A stretch of DNA of 49,081 bases, taken from positions 1-49,081 of the forward strand of contig SXRM01000140.1 in the NCBI GenBank assembly GCA_005792545.1. Direction: 5' to 3'. This stretch comes from Pseudomonadota bacterium. Its GTDB lineage: Bacteria; Myxococcota_A; UBA9042. Position 1 is the first letter of the stretch. Every line of letters starts with the position of its first letter. Positions 1-8,987 of the stretch are shown in pieces. Below the pieces are notes generated by a model. It worked only from the letters and a program-made list of their open reading frames with translations, ran no database searches and had not been told where the DNA came from. The translations under genes and the position numbers were made by a program.

Positions 1-109
1 CCCAGACTGCCTTCAAAGTGTCTGTAAATCAGCGGCCTTACATGACGACCACACATAACCGAACAGGCATGTCGCCAACCAGTTGATTCTGCTAGCTATG
101 CCTTCGTGG
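1..109. other. Window edge, no gene seen
   Basis: About 110 bases downstream of the last minus-strand gene. I see no convincing hairpin terminator, coding frame or RNA gene here. Confidence 0.4.
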
Positions 110-970
110 TCAAGCGCACTCTCTGCGATCTGCGCCCGGCACCGGAGGCGGCTTGTCGCTGCGCGCAGCCTTGGGCAAGATTGCCACCTGCTCATCTTTG
201 TCTTTGTCCTTGCGCGGCACGAATTGGGTCTGGTGTACGCGCTTGGCGATCTCCGGATCCTCCGGGCAGCCATCTTCGTCGCGGACGCCATTTTCGGTCT
301 CTGGCTCCAGCGGACAGCGGTCGATGTCGTCCTTGATGTCGTCGTCGTCGGCGTCGTCGGTGGGGACCTTGGGTGCGGTGGAATCCCACACCCAGCCCAG
401 GGCAATGGCGGCCTCGTACTCGCGGCTGAGCGGGTCGGTCTGCGCCGTGTTGCCGGTCCAGTGCACGCGGCCGTCCAGGCGCACGTTCCACTTTGCGTTC
501 AGCCGCCAGCCGACCGCGGCCCCGGCATAGCCGTAGGGATCGGTGTCCGCAACGAATCGCACCTCGGCTGCCGCGGATGAGCGCATGACGCCGCCGCCGG
601 CCAGCGCCATCAGGCTCAAGCGCCAGACAGGCAGCCGCACGACGCCGTGGCCGCGTGCTGTGAGCACGGTCGCGCCTTGCGCGCCGAGGTTGACGCTCTG
701 GATGGTCGACCGCCCGCCGGCGGCCTCGACTTCGACGCCAAACAGCTCGTGCGGAAACAGGCTGAGCCGTAGACCCGGCAACACGGTGGCGCCAAACCCG
801 CCGCTCCAGCCCTCGGGCTGACCCAGTTCGTTGGTGTTGCTGAACCAGTGCGGCGCCGCGAACAGGCTCACGCCAGCGTCAAGTGCAGCCGCGGGTCGGC
901 CAGCCAGTGCCCCGACCGCGCACGCAACTGCGAACCCGAGCGCCCAATTGCGGGTGCCACTGCCAGTCAC
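110..970 (-). CDS. Outer-membrane beta-barrel protein with Asp-rich TSP3-like tail
   Basis: The frame begins with GTG at 970, preceded by a G-rich ribosome-binding stretch, and encodes 286 residues. Residues 1-29 form a signal peptide. Residues 30-200 alternate polar and hydrophobic residues with many Gly and Trp, as in small outer-membrane barrels. Residues 205-240 are Asp-rich, with two loops (DDADDDDIKDDIDRCP and ENGVRDEDGCPEDPE) that match thrombospondin type 3 calcium-binding repeats. In the family such a tail normally connects the barrel to a C-terminal OmpA peptidoglycan-binding domain. Here only about 45 charged residues follow and no OmpA domain is visible. It is the last gene of a minus-strand run starting at 8745, which also encodes a separate OmpA-domain protein (3266-3751). 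Barrel assignment is by composition only. Confidence 0.72.
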   Translation of the reverse strand: MTGSGTRNWALGFAVACAVGALAGRPAAALDAGVSLFAAPHWFSNTNELGQPEGWSGGFGATVLPGLRLSLFPHELFGVEVEAAGGRSTIQSVNLGAQGATVLTARGHGVVRLPVWRLSLMALAGGGVMRSSAAAEVRFVADTDPYGYAGAAVGWRLNAKWNVRLDGRVHWTGNTAQTDPLSREYEAAIALGWVWDSTAPKVPTDDADDDDIKDDIDRCPLEPETENGVRDEDGCPEDPEIAKRVHQTQFVPRKDKDKDEQVAILPKAARSDKPPPVPGADRRECA

Positions 971-1097
971 TTACCGCCCCGCAACAGCTACATTGGCCTG
1001 ACGCGACGCGAACGCCCCTGCGTGCGCGCGAATGTCGCGATGCTTGTCCAGAAGGGCAACGGTGTCAATGGTGGGGCGGCGATAGATGCGGATCCGG

Positions 1098-2039
1098 CTA
1101 TTCCTGGTGGCCCAGCCGCACGACCATCGCCGGGTGCCTGGCCGCCAGCGCCTTCAACCGCCCCAGCGACACCGCGTTCTTGGTCTGATCCCCAGTAAAG
1201 TGACCAGGTTCAACGCCATGATCCCAACCCCAGCGGGTGTGGCAGTTGTCGCCGACCAGCAGCACTGGGCCTTGCGGCGTCCGGACGGCGTAGGCCGTGC
1301 TGCCCGGGGTGTGACCCGGCGCGAAAATTGCGAACACACTGCCGTCGCCGAAGACGTCAAGGAGGCCCTCGAAGACGCCGTCGGGATCGGCCTGATACTG
1401 CCACTGCCGCAGCGGCCCATGGCCAGCCAACAGGCCGTCGATCGACCCCGCCAGCACTAGGTTGGTCGCCGCCCGCGGCGTGGTCTCGCCTGGCCCCGCA
1501 AAGGTCGGTGTGCCGCGCGGCACGTCCGGCATGCCGCTGATGTGGTCGATGTGCAGGTGCGTGAGCATCACGCCGGCCAGAGGCTCCTTTTGACTCGCCA
1601 GCCACGGCCCAAGTGCATTGCGAGTGGTCATCTTTTCCAGGTGCAGTTCGCGGGCGACCAGCCAGCCGATGCCAAGGTCCGCCGGATGATCCTTGAAATC
1701 CTTGGCAATGCCGGTATCCACGACCCACAGCCCGCGAGAAGGATGCCGCAGCGCATGAAAGTAGATCTGCATCGGCTCGTCGCGGTCGCTCAGCCCCGCG
1801 GCTTTGGCCTTGGCGTGCCCGAGGTTGAGCAGGCCAGCCAGTGGTACAATCCAGTCTGCTGATACCACGGTGTCGACCGTGACGGGGCCCGGCAGGTCGA
1901 GCGCCGCTTCCATTGCCTTGGCGCCAATGGGCTTGCCAAGGTCGCTGTCACGCACGGCGTGACTGCTGTACGCGCAGCTTGCGGCGCCCAGGCAAAACGC
2001 AGCAAGGGCCAGGCGTTTCGACAGTCGTGCCCGGTTCAT
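1098..2039 (-). CDS. Metallo-beta-lactamase-fold hydrolase, lipoprotein
   Basis: The 313-residue protein starts with a lipoprotein signal whose lipobox Cys is residue 22 (GAASC). The metallo-beta-lactamase fold is shown by the zinc motif HLHIDH at 161-166, a further His in APGHTPGS at about 243, and the Asp of LVGDNCH at about 264. The substrate cannot be told from the sequence; the family includes lactonases, esterases and other hydrolases acting on small molecules. Acting on the periplasmic side of a membrane is inferred from the lipobox. Its ATG overlaps the stop of the preceding gene by four bases (ATGA), so the two are probably translationally coupled. Confidence 0.85.
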   Translation of the reverse strand: MNRARLSKRLALAAFCLGAASCAYSSHAVRDSDLGKPIGAKAMEAALDLPGPVTVDTVVSADWIVPLAGLLNLGHAKAKAAGLSDRDEPMQIYFHALRHPSRGLWVVDTGIAKDFKDHPADLGIGWLVARELHLEKMTTRNALGPWLASQKEPLAGVMLTHLHIDHISGMPDVPRGTPTFAGPGETTPRAATNLVLAGSIDGLLAGHGPLRQWQYQADPDGVFEGLLDVFGDGSVFAIFAPGHTPGSTAYAVRTPQGPVLLVGDNCHTRWGWDHGVEPGHFTGDQTKNAVSLGRLKALAARHPAMVVRLGHQE

Positions 2040-2617
2040 GGCGTTGCCTTTGCAGGCTGGACGGCGTCGAGCCAGGCGAGAAATCGGGCCTTGGCGGCAG
2101 CGGCATCATACGTGGTTTTGGGCGGCGCACGCGTGGGCTCGAACTCCCAGACCACAAAGTACATGCCCCTGTCGTTGCGGTGGACGGCGATATGGGTGTC
2201 GTAGGTCTTGTCATTGGGGCCGACGTGGCGGCCAGCAGCAAAATGGTAGGGACCGTGAGCAGTGACCGAAGTGACCTTGAAGCCCTGGTTGCCTTTGGAC
2301 AGCATGTTGATCATGTGCTGCAAAAGGCCCGCGGGCGTGTCTTTGGCGACCCGGTCCTTGTCTTTGCCCGCCAATTCGATGCCCCACAAGGTCAAGCCCG
2401 TGCCGTCGGCTGGCGTCGGGTCCAGGGCCAGGTCGCACATCGAGCCTTCCTGCTCCGCCTGCTTGCGCGTCCAACGCGCGTCGTCAAAGGTCACGGCGGC
2501 GAGCTTTGCGCACGCAACGGTCACCGGTTTTGCGCTTGCCCGGCCAGCCGTTGCGCAGACTGCGCAGATCGACAAGGCCAGGACCCAACCAAGCGACACC
2601 TCGCGACTTGTGGTCAT
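2036..2617 (-). CDS. Secreted protein of unknown function
   Basis: I chose the ATG at 2617 because a strong ribosome-binding site (GGGGAGG, five-base spacer) precedes it; a frame-compatible ATG lies 24 bases further upstream without such a site. The 193-residue product has a signal peptide of about 29 residues ending ASA, then a mature domain of about 160 residues with two Cys residues (VACAKL and GSMCDLAL) that could pair. I do not recognise the family. It is sandwiched between an SRPBCC-type gene and a coupled metallo-beta-lactamase-fold gene in the same transcription unit. Confidence 0.7.
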   Translation of the reverse strand: MTTSREVSLGWVLALSICAVCATAGRASAKPVTVACAKLAAVTFDDARWTRKQAEQEGSMCDLALDPTPADGTGLTLWGIELAGKDKDRVAKDTPAGLLQHMINMLSKGNQGFKVTSVTAHGPYHFAAGRHVGPNDKTYDTHIAVHRNDRGMYFVVWEFEPTRAPPKTTYDAAAAKARFLAWLDAVQPAKATP

Positions 2618-2644
2618 GCTGACCTCCCCATTCCGAAGCAATCT

Positions 2645-3253
2645 CTAGGCGACCAACGCCTTGAGCCGGTCCAGCGCCGCGCCCCAGGCCCGCCGCATGC
2701 CGTCGGCCTCGTCGCGTGTGCTCAGCCGCTTGTGGTAGACGTTGATGGTGGTCTTGCCGCCCATGACGTTGAACTGCATCTCGACCTCGCTCGGCCCAAA
2801 CCCGGGGCTTTGCCACGTCAAGCGCACATCCTTGGCTGGGCGAATGCGGCCGACTTTGCCCGTGCACGGGCCGCAGGCAAACGCAGTGCCCTCGACCATC
2901 GCGCCACTCCAGCCGGTGACCCAGGCTTGGATGGCCGATTCGGTGGCGAAATGCGGAAAAATCTCGTCCGGCGCCTGCTTGAAGCCCTTGGTGCAGCAGA
3001 TGTTGTAGCCCTCGGGCCGGCCATCTTTTTGCACGATGCCTTTGCAGCGCTCGTACTCGACCCACAAGGTGGTCGGCCACCACACGTCTTTGCCGCGGTT
3101 GGTTTCGTTGTAGATGAGCTGGATGGCGTCACGGCGCTTGCTGGCGAGGCCCTCGGCTTCGATTCGGGCAAACCAATAGGCCATCGGCTTAGCGGTCGCC
3201 TCGACGCAGGCCTCGTCGGTAACAGGAAAATCGGGCGCAAACTGGATATCCAT
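2645..3253 (-). CDS. DUF4287 + SRPBCC (AHSA1-like) domain protein
   Basis: The 202-residue cytosolic-looking protein has two recognisable parts. Residues 10-75 (VTDEACVEATAKPMAYWF, then WWPTTLWVEYERCKG) fit the DUF4287 pattern, which ends in a Trp-Trp pair and a YE motif. Residues 85-200 fit an AHSA1/SRPBCC ligand-binding or START-like fold, with FPHFATESAIQAWV at its start and MGGKTTINVYHKRL near its end. This architecture is common in actinobacterial and myxobacterial genomes, and its role is unknown. No signal peptide is visible, which sets it apart from the exported proteins on both sides. It lies 12 bases after the OmpA gene, so co-transcription is likely. Confidence 0.75.
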   Translation of the reverse strand: MDIQFAPDFPVTDEACVEATAKPMAYWFARIEAEGLASKRRDAIQLIYNETNRGKDVWWPTTLWVEYERCKGIVQKDGRPEGYNICCTKGFKQAPDEIFPHFATESAIQAWVTGWSGAMVEGTAFACGPCTGKVGRIRPAKDVRLTWQSPGFGPSEVEMQFNVMGGKTTINVYHKRLSTRDEADGMRRAWGAALDRLKALVA

Positions 3254-3265
3254 GGAATTAGTCGT

Positions 3266-3751
3266 TTATTTGCAGGGATCGCCTGCGACCTTGCCAGTAC
3301 CTTCGACCGCCATGCCGCCGATCGGCCGACCAGCGAGCGCGGCGTTGTGAAACTCGACCCGGCGGTTCTGGGCTTTGCCTTCGGGGGTGTCGTTGCTGGC
3401 GACCGGCTTGTGCGGGCCATGCCCGGTGGGCAGGACGCGTTTGCAATCGACGCCTTTGGCAACCAGCGCCTTGGCGACGGCGAGCGCGCGACGCTCGGTC
3501 AGCGTCTGGGCCTCGGCGGCACTGCCGGCGTTGTCGCTGTGGACCTCGATGCGCAGCGTCGTGACGTACTTCTTGTCGCCCAGGTACTGCGCGACGTGGG
3601 CAATGGCTGCGGCGCTGTCAGGCGTCAACTCGGCGGTGCCAGTGCGAAAAGTGACAGCGCTCGGCACCACGAGCTTGTTGCCGTCGAGTGCGTACGTTCC
3701 GGCCATCGCCAGGAATTGGGCAGTCAGGCCCAAGGTAAATACAGCAAACAT
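3266..3751 (-). CDS. Stand-alone OmpA-family periplasmic protein
   Basis: The ATG at 3751 has a good ribosome-binding site (AAGGAGG, seven-base spacer). The 161-residue product has a signal-like N-terminus (1-20), then an OmpA-like peptidoglycan-binding domain at about 35-140. The domain shows FRTGTAELTPDS, the TERRALAVAKAL helix, and the closing N-G-NRRVE pattern (SNDTPEGKAQNRRVEF). There is no barrel. Such proteins attach to the diaminopimelate stems of peptidoglycan and often work with a partner barrel. A barrel with a TSP3 tail but no OmpA domain is encoded in the same run (110-970), so the two may act together (inference). Confidence 0.85.
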   Translation of the reverse strand: MFAVFTLGLTAQFLAMAGTYALDGNKLVVPSAVTFRTGTAELTPDSAAAIAHVAQYLGDKKYVTTLRIEVHSDNAGSAAEAQTLTERRALAVAKALVAKGVDCKRVLPTGHGPHKPVASNDTPEGKAQNRRVEFHNAALAGRPIGGMAVEGTGKVAGDPCK

Positions 3752-3775
3752 GGGGAAGCCTCCTTGCCTTCATGC

Positions 3776-6700
3776 TCACGGCCGCGGCTTGGGCGCCGGC
3801 AGGACCTCAGGACAGCTGCCGTCGTTCATGCACGGTTCAATGGCCCACTGCTTGCCGTTGCTGCCCAAAAAGCGGCCAATCGCGTACATGACCATGGTTC
3901 CGTGGTCGAAGTACGCCTTGTCGTTGCACGCAGACTCGTCGGTCCCCGCTGTTTTGGCGTCGGCTTTGCATTGCTTTTTCAAGAAGTCGACGTGCGCGCC
4001 GGGCTCCCAAAAGCCGTGCTTGCCGCCCGGTTCGACATAGGGAAAAAAGGTGCCGGAATAGCCGCCAAAGCTGTCCTTGACGACGGCGTGGGTGTGCAGC
4101 GGTGGATTGAGGCGGTAGGCATGAAAACCGTCTTTGCCGCGCGCGGCCGGGCCGGTTGGCGCCACTTTGGTGCCTGCGGGCGGCAAGGTGGCGTTTGCGG
4201 CGTTGCCGCTACCCGACAGGTCCTCTGGGTCAAACAACACCCCGTTGCCCGCCGGGTCTACAAAGCGCGGAATCTTGTCGACCGCCTCGAGCACGTAGGT
4301 GTCGACCAGCGTCTGCAGTACGGTACGGTTGCCCCACTGCACCACTTTCTTGGTCCAGTCCAGCAGCCCGGCGGCGCGGCCAATCGCTGCACCGGTCGAC
4401 ACCGGCACGTTCATGTCGCCGACGGTGTTCAGCACCAGTGCGTGGTTTTGGATGCCAGGGTCCGCGAAGTGCCGCGCGTACACCGCCGGGTCGGCCGGGT
4501 CGAGCACCATCTGCGCAAAGCCCATGAAACGGCGCAGCTCTGGTCGCGCGCGGTGCAGACCCAGGCCCTCGGCCAGCGGCGAAAGCGGTTCGCCGGCTTT
4601 GAACCACAGCGGGTCACTTTTGGCGTGGAACTTGACGTCGTTGCCAAACTGACCGACCTCGAGCACCACCTTGGCGTCGGCTTTGACCTTGCATGCCCGG
4701 TGCTTGACCTCGTCGCGCACGCCGATTTCGAACGCATCGCCCTGGAAGAACCGCAGCTTATGGCGCTGCGCCGGCACCGCGATGTCCGATCCCAGGCCAA
4801 TGCGAAACGTCAGGCACCGGCTCGGGCAGGTCGCCTTGTCAGTGACGCCAGCGTTGGCCTCGCAGCCCTTTTTGCAGTCGTCGTCGACGATGAGCCGGGC
4901 GCAGTCGTACTCGCCGTTGTCGAGGTTGTCGCCGCGGACGGTGTCGCCGGGCTTGAGCTGGGCGAGTTGCTTGCTGTCGAGGGTGGCAACGGTGACCTTG
5001 GCGGTGTCGTTCAGGCTCGGGATTACCGCTTGGATGGCCAGGGTATTGGCTGCGCCGTCTGGTGCGCCGATGTACAGCGGACCCATCAAACGCAATACGA
5101 CGGCCTCGCGCACCCCGCCTTGAATCGAGCGGATGCCGACGTCAATCAGGCCGCCGCCGCCCGCGATAGGCACGATCGCGGTCAATTCTGGTTCAACGCC
5201 ACCGACCACTGCGCTCATGATGCCGCCGAGCGAGCCGCCGAGCATGTGCAGCGGCATGTCCGCGCCGCCGACGTCGACCTTGCCGTCGCCGTCCACGTCG
5301 CCCGCGATGTCGTCGGCCTTGCCGTTGCCGTTGACGTCCTGCGCCCACAGGCGCTTGCCGTCCCAGCCGCGCAGCACGCGAATCAGCTGCAGGTAGTCCA
5401 ATGCGGTCTGGCGAACCACATCGCGGGTATGAAAGGTGTACGACGTCCAAAAATCGGCGCCCGAGTCCTCTTCGCCGTCGGTGTCCTGGTCGCGGCTGCG
5501 GTTGGTCGTCAGCGCGGTCACCAGCGGCGTCAGCCCCATGCCGCTGAAAATTCCCGTGAGCGTATCCTTGTCTTTCTTGCCCATCGTAAAGCCATGGCTC
5601 ACGTTGTCGATGGCGATGACCGCCAGGCCCATGCGCGCAAAGAACTGATGAAAGCCAAAGACTTCGGTCTTGCTACCCGTGTAACCGTGACCGAGGATGA
5701 CGATGCCGCGCGGCTTGCCATCCGGGGTCGCCTCTTTGCGGGGCGTCGTCAGCCAAAACGTCACCGATTCGGCGCGGTCCTCGACTTTCTTGCTATGGAC
5801 ATCGGGTGGCCACGACATGTCGTTGTAGCCCAAGAACTTGCCGTCTTTGCCTTTGACCTGGAACAGCTGCGGTGACTTGTAGGTGCCGATCATGTGGTAG
5901 TCGACGTACTTGAGCGCATCAACGTAGCGTTTGCCCTGCTCGCCCGAAGTAGAGCCGGCCAGGCCGGATGCGGCGACCAGCGTTGCGACCGTGGTGAAGG
6001 TCTCGCCAGAGATGGCGTAGGTGTTTTCGTAAGCCTTGTCGGGCTTTTTATCGAAAAGCGGCAACAGCTTCTCGATGTCCGGCGGGTAGGCCGACTGCAG
6101 GTGCTTTTGCGCGCCCTTGCCGTACAGGCCGTCGCGCGCGGCAACCAGCCCCGCCTCGATGCTGCCAGTCGTGAACGTCCACGCAAAGCCGATCTGATCC
6201 ACAGTCAGGTTGCCAAAGGTCGCCGCGTTGGCCGCCAGCGCCTCTTTGAGCGGCAATAGCGCCGCCGTCTGGCCAACGTGGTTGATGGTCGGGAACGGCG
6301 AGCCCACCGGCTTGCCATCACTGCCCCGTAGCCGCCGCGTGATGACCACCGCGTACGTCGTGCGCTCGCGCAGCGAAATCAGCGGCCGCATGATCAGCGT
6401 CCTAGTCTCGCGTTCCCAATAGGTCATCAGCGCATCGGCGCGCTCGGCCAGGTTCATTTCGCTGTGCTTCTTGGTCACGCCCGGCTTGTAGTTGGGCTTG
6501 TCGAGCAGGCCGTCGAGGTCGGTGTCTTCGCCCGGGTCGAGCTTGCCGTTGGCGTTGCTGTCCTCGTCGTGCTCCTCGAACAAGATGCTGTTGGTGTCGC
6601 CGCGCGGATCGGATTTCCAGTAGCCGGCCAGTTGCTCAGCGACCACCGGAAAGTTGCCGTTGCCGATGTCGAGCTGTGCCGGCTTGCCGAACTCTGGGTG

Positions 6701-7102
6701 GCCTTTGGTCACATTGACCAGGTACACCGCGTCGTTGGCAAAGGCGTAGTCATCGCCGTGGTGGCGCTCGACGATGTCTTGCAACTGAATGTCACCATCA
6801 AAGGGCACCGTAATCGGCTGAAAGGTGCCCCAGCCGTCCAGTTGATCGACCAGCTCGCGGGTGCGCCGCTCGTAGCTGGTCGCCGCCAACATGGACGCGT
6901 TGATGCGCCGACCGGTCGAGGCGCTCGGGTCATGGATGGTCGCCAGATCGTTAGGCAGCGGGATTTCGGGCAGCGGCCGCGCTTCGAAGTCCAGGCGCAC
7001 GCGCACGCCAGCGTCCTGGCTTTTGGCGAGGCCTTCGGGGTCGTCCTGGCACGCGGCGGCACACAGCGCCAGACCCGCGAACACGACAAGGTGCTTGTTC
7101 AT
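3776..7102 (-). CDS. Large lipase/esterase-like lipoprotein with Asp-rich insertions
   Basis: I start at ATG 7102, preceded by GAGGA with a five-base spacer and followed by a lipobox with Cys18. The 1108-residue protein begins with a domain resembling the N-terminus of bacterial virulence-factor lipases (RPLPEIPLPNDLATIHDP). It continues with an alpha/beta-hydrolase core: oxyanion-type ILGHGYTGSK near 470, a domain-entry motif AVIAIDNVSHG, and a nucleophile elbow GGSLGG near 620. Two insertions rich in Asp/Asn/Gly, near residues 180-200 (NANGKLDPGEDTDLDG) and 590-610 (DVDGDGKVDVGG), look like EF-hand or dockerin-type calcium loops. The C-terminal third carries more Cys and ends PEVLPAPKPRP. 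Substrate unknown; an exported esterase or lipase is the best reading. Its neighbours are a barrel protein upstream and an OmpA protein 25 bases downstream. Confidence 0.8.
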   Translation of the reverse strand: MNKHLVVFAGLALCAAACQDDPEGLAKSQDAGVRVRLDFEARPLPEIPLPNDLATIHDPSASTGRRINASMLAATSYERRTRELVDQLDGWGTFQPITVPFDGDIQLQDIVERHHGDDYAFANDAVYLVNVTKGHPEFGKPAQLDIGNGNFPVVAEQLAGYWKSDPRGDTNSILFEEHDEDSNANGKLDPGEDTDLDGLLDKPNYKPGVTKKHSEMNLAERADALMTYWERETRTLIMRPLISLRERTTYAVVITRRLRGSDGKPVGSPFPTINHVGQTAALLPLKEALAANAATFGNLTVDQIGFAWTFTTGSIEAGLVAARDGLYGKGAQKHLQSAYPPDIEKLLPLFDKKPDKAYENTYAISGETFTTVATLVAASGLAGSTSGEQGKRYVDALKYVDYHMIGTYKSPQLFQVKGKDGKFLGYNDMSWPPDVHSKKVEDRAESVTFWLTTPRKEATPDGKPRGIVILGHGYTGSKTEVFGFHQFFARMGLAVIAIDNVSHGFTMGKKDKDTLTGIFSGMGLTPLVTALTTNRSRDQDTDGEEDSGADFWTSYTFHTRDVVRQTALDYLQLIRVLRGWDGKRLWAQDVNGNGKADDIAGDVDGDGKVDVGGADMPLHMLGGSLGGIMSAVVGGVEPELTAIVPIAGGGGLIDVGIRSIQGGVREAVVLRLMGPLYIGAPDGAANTLAIQAVIPSLNDTAKVTVATLDSKQLAQLKPGDTVRGDNLDNGEYDCARLIVDDDCKKGCEANAGVTDKATCPSRCLTFRIGLGSDIAVPAQRHKLRFFQGDAFEIGVRDEVKHRACKVKADAKVVLEVGQFGNDVKFHAKSDPLWFKAGEPLSPLAEGLGLHRARPELRRFMGFAQMVLDPADPAVYARHFADPGIQNHALVLNTVGDMNVPVSTGAAIGRAAGLLDWTKKVVQWGNRTVLQTLVDTYVLEAVDKIPRFVDPAGNGVLFDPEDLSGSGNAANATLPPAGTKVAPTGPAARGKDGFHAYRLNPPLHTHAVVKDSFGGYSGTFFPYVEPGGKHGFWEPGAHVDFLKKQCKADAKTAGTDESACNDKAYFDHGTMVMYAIGRFLGSNGKQWAIEPCMNDGSCPEVLPAPKPRP

Positions 7103-7122
7103 GGTGTTCCTCGTCGCAAGGG

Positions 7123-8745
7123 CTAGAAGTTGCTGGTGGTTTTGGGCTGTAGCGCCAGCACGAGGCGCATCGCCGTGACCGGTTGGTCCAGGCCGGACAG
7201 CACGCCGCCCGGCAACAGCGCCGCGGCCTCGCAGCCGAGCGACACCTCGTAGTCCAAGCTGTCCGGGCGCGCCCGGTACCGAATGCCCAGGTCCAACTCG
7301 GTGCCCAGGTACGAACCCTCGGGCGCGTTGCCCAGGTAGTTGCGCGCGTGGCCACCGCCTTGGGTCTTGCTTGCGCGCGGATCGGCCAGTGGCAGCGGGC
7401 TCCACGCCAGCAGCGCCCCGCCGTAGATGCTGAGCGCGTCGGCCGCTTTCCAGCCAAACTTGGGGAACACGGCAATGGTGCTGGTAGCCGCGCCGCCGGT
7501 CGCAATGCGGTCCAGGTCCACGTTGGCCACGCCAACCAGGTCAGGATCGGACGCCGACACGCGGGCGCGACCGCTCTGCGCCGCCAGCAAGCGCTGAAAC
7601 AGCACCAGGCCAAACTGCAAGTTGGGGTCAGCGCGAAAGTTGGTGATCTTGCCATCGTCCAGGCTGGCGTCGCCCGACAGGTACAAAGCATCCAACTCTG
7701 CCTGCAAAGCGCCGGCGAATTGCACCGTTGCACGGCCGACCGCACCGAACTGCATCACGTCGTGGGTCTTAAACTCGGGCGTCGGCGCCAAAGTCGTACT
7801 ACCCGCAATGATGGCGGCTTCGCCTTGCAGCCGCATTTTGATGTCGCCCATCGACCGCGCATAGTCGCCGGCCAGGTCGACCGCGTGAATGCGCAAGCCG
7901 CGACCGCTCGTCGCGGTCTGGTTGCGCGCGACGTAATAGGCCCCGAACCAGCGATCGACCGCGGTGTAGAGCTTGACCGCGGCCACGATTTGCTCGGCCT
8001 CGTCGTTGCCGACCAGGATGTCGTCGGCCACCACGTGGTCCACTGCCGCCGACACCACCAGACCCGCAAGCGCAGACGCCTCACCGCGAAACGGCGTCAG
8101 CACCAGCGCTCCGCGCACCACCCGGTCGCCGACCTTGGGCAAAGTGAACCAGTTGTCGCCGGCCTGCGCTTGGGCGCCATCGTTCGCCAAAAGACCCATG
8201 CCCCATTGCGACGTCATCAGGCCAGCGCGAATCTGTGCCACCTCGCCAAAGCGCCAGCCGGCCCAGGCCTCGGTCGGCATGTAGGCGTTGACGTTGGCGT
8301 CGGGCAGGCGGTCGCCGTCCCACTGCACGGGTTCAGCCGCGTAGTTGCGCACCCATTCCCCAGATAGCGCCGCCATGGCTGCGAGCTTGCCCAGGCGTTT
8401 GCCGCTGTCGAACTTGAGTTCGGTGCGCGTTCTGGCGGCGACTTCGGGCTCGCTGCTGGTGACCGCGCCAAAGCGGTCGGCCGCGAACGACGATGTGCGC
8501 TGGCTGGCGCCGAGCAGGCCCACGCCCAGAGTCAGCATCGGTGGCGGAATCGGTGGGGCGCTGACCGGCTCCGCTGCCGCGGCAGGTGCGGGCGCAGGTG
8601 CCGGGGCGACAACCACCGGGGCCGCTGCTGGCGGTGCTACCGGGGTAGGGTCGGCCGCGGGCGTTGTCGCCCCTGGCGGTGGCTCCTGGGCCAAGACCGG
8701 GGTCGCGGCCAGGGTCAGCAGCAACGGGGCAAAGGGCATTCGCAT
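7123..8745 (-). CDS. Porin-like outer-membrane barrel protein
   Basis: Two in-frame ATGs (8745 and 8739) begin a normal signal peptide ending VLAQ; I take the first. The mature protein of about 520 residues opens with a Pro/Ala-rich linker (about residues 22-70), then shows long stretches of alternating residues and aromatic girdles through to a C-terminal LALQPKTTSNF. The pattern resembles alginate-export or phosphate-porin-like barrels of 14-18 strands, but I cannot name a family. It is the first gene of the 110-8745 run and lies 20 bases before the lipase-like gene. Two copies of a dispersed repeat (core at 8837-8848 and 8926-8937) lie in the 242 bases upstream. Confidence 0.7.
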   Translation of the reverse strand: MRMPFAPLLLTLAATPVLAQEPPPGATTPAADPTPVAPPAAAPVVVAPAPAPAPAAAAEPVSAPPIPPPMLTLGVGLLGASQRTSSFAADRFGAVTSSEPEVAARTRTELKFDSGKRLGKLAAMAALSGEWVRNYAAEPVQWDGDRLPDANVNAYMPTEAWAGWRFGEVAQIRAGLMTSQWGMGLLANDGAQAQAGDNWFTLPKVGDRVVRGALVLTPFRGEASALAGLVVSAAVDHVVADDILVGNDEAEQIVAAVKLYTAVDRWFGAYYVARNQTATSGRGLRIHAVDLAGDYARSMGDIKMRLQGEAAIIAGSTTLAPTPEFKTHDVMQFGAVGRATVQFAGALQAELDALYLSGDASLDDGKITNFRADPNLQFGLVLFQRLLAAQSGRARVSASDPDLVGVANVDLDRIATGGAATSTIAVFPKFGWKAADALSIYGGALLAWSPLPLADPRASKTQGGGHARNYLGNAPEGSYLGTELDLGIRYRARPDSLDYEVSLGCEAAALLPGGVLSGLDQPVTAMRLVLALQPKTTSNF

Positions 8746-8836
8746 GGGCTGGGTCCGCGAGGCCGGTGGCTGCCGGGCGAGGCGAAGGTAGCGGCATTGT
8801 GGCGCGCGTGCAATGGGCAAACTAAACGGCCCCTAC

Positions 8837-8848
8837 CTTTGTTCAGAC
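8837..8848 (-). repeat. Dispersed repeat, copy 1 (core only)
   Basis: Read on the minus strand this is GTCTGAACAAAG, followed by GGTAGGGG rather than the C-run seen in the other copies. It lies 92 bases upstream of the barrel gene start. Confidence 0.6.
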
Positions 8849-8910
8849 GTATGAACGCACAAGGGAATTTGGAGTTGCCCGGAGGTGCGGCGGTGCTGTC
8901 GTCGTGGCGA

Positions 8911-8949
8911 AAGAATGGAGGGGGGCTTTGTTCAGACCGATGAAATCGT
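8911..8949 (-). repeat. Dispersed repeat, copy 2
   Basis: The minus strand carries the core GTCTGAACAAAG followed by GCCCCCCTCCATTC. The flank reads CACGATTTCATCG, diverged from the GATATC flank of copies 3 and 5. It lies between the GNAT gene stop and the barrel gene start. Confidence 0.65.
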
Positions 8950-8987
8950 GGGGTAATTCTAACACGGGCGGATACGGCGCTCCACCC

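Noticed and set aside
1913-5875. A 1320-codon open frame on the plus strand
   Set aside because: It lies antisense to five genes that have signal peptides, ribosome-binding sites and recognisable motifs. Its translation has no domain and the frame is open because of high GC content.
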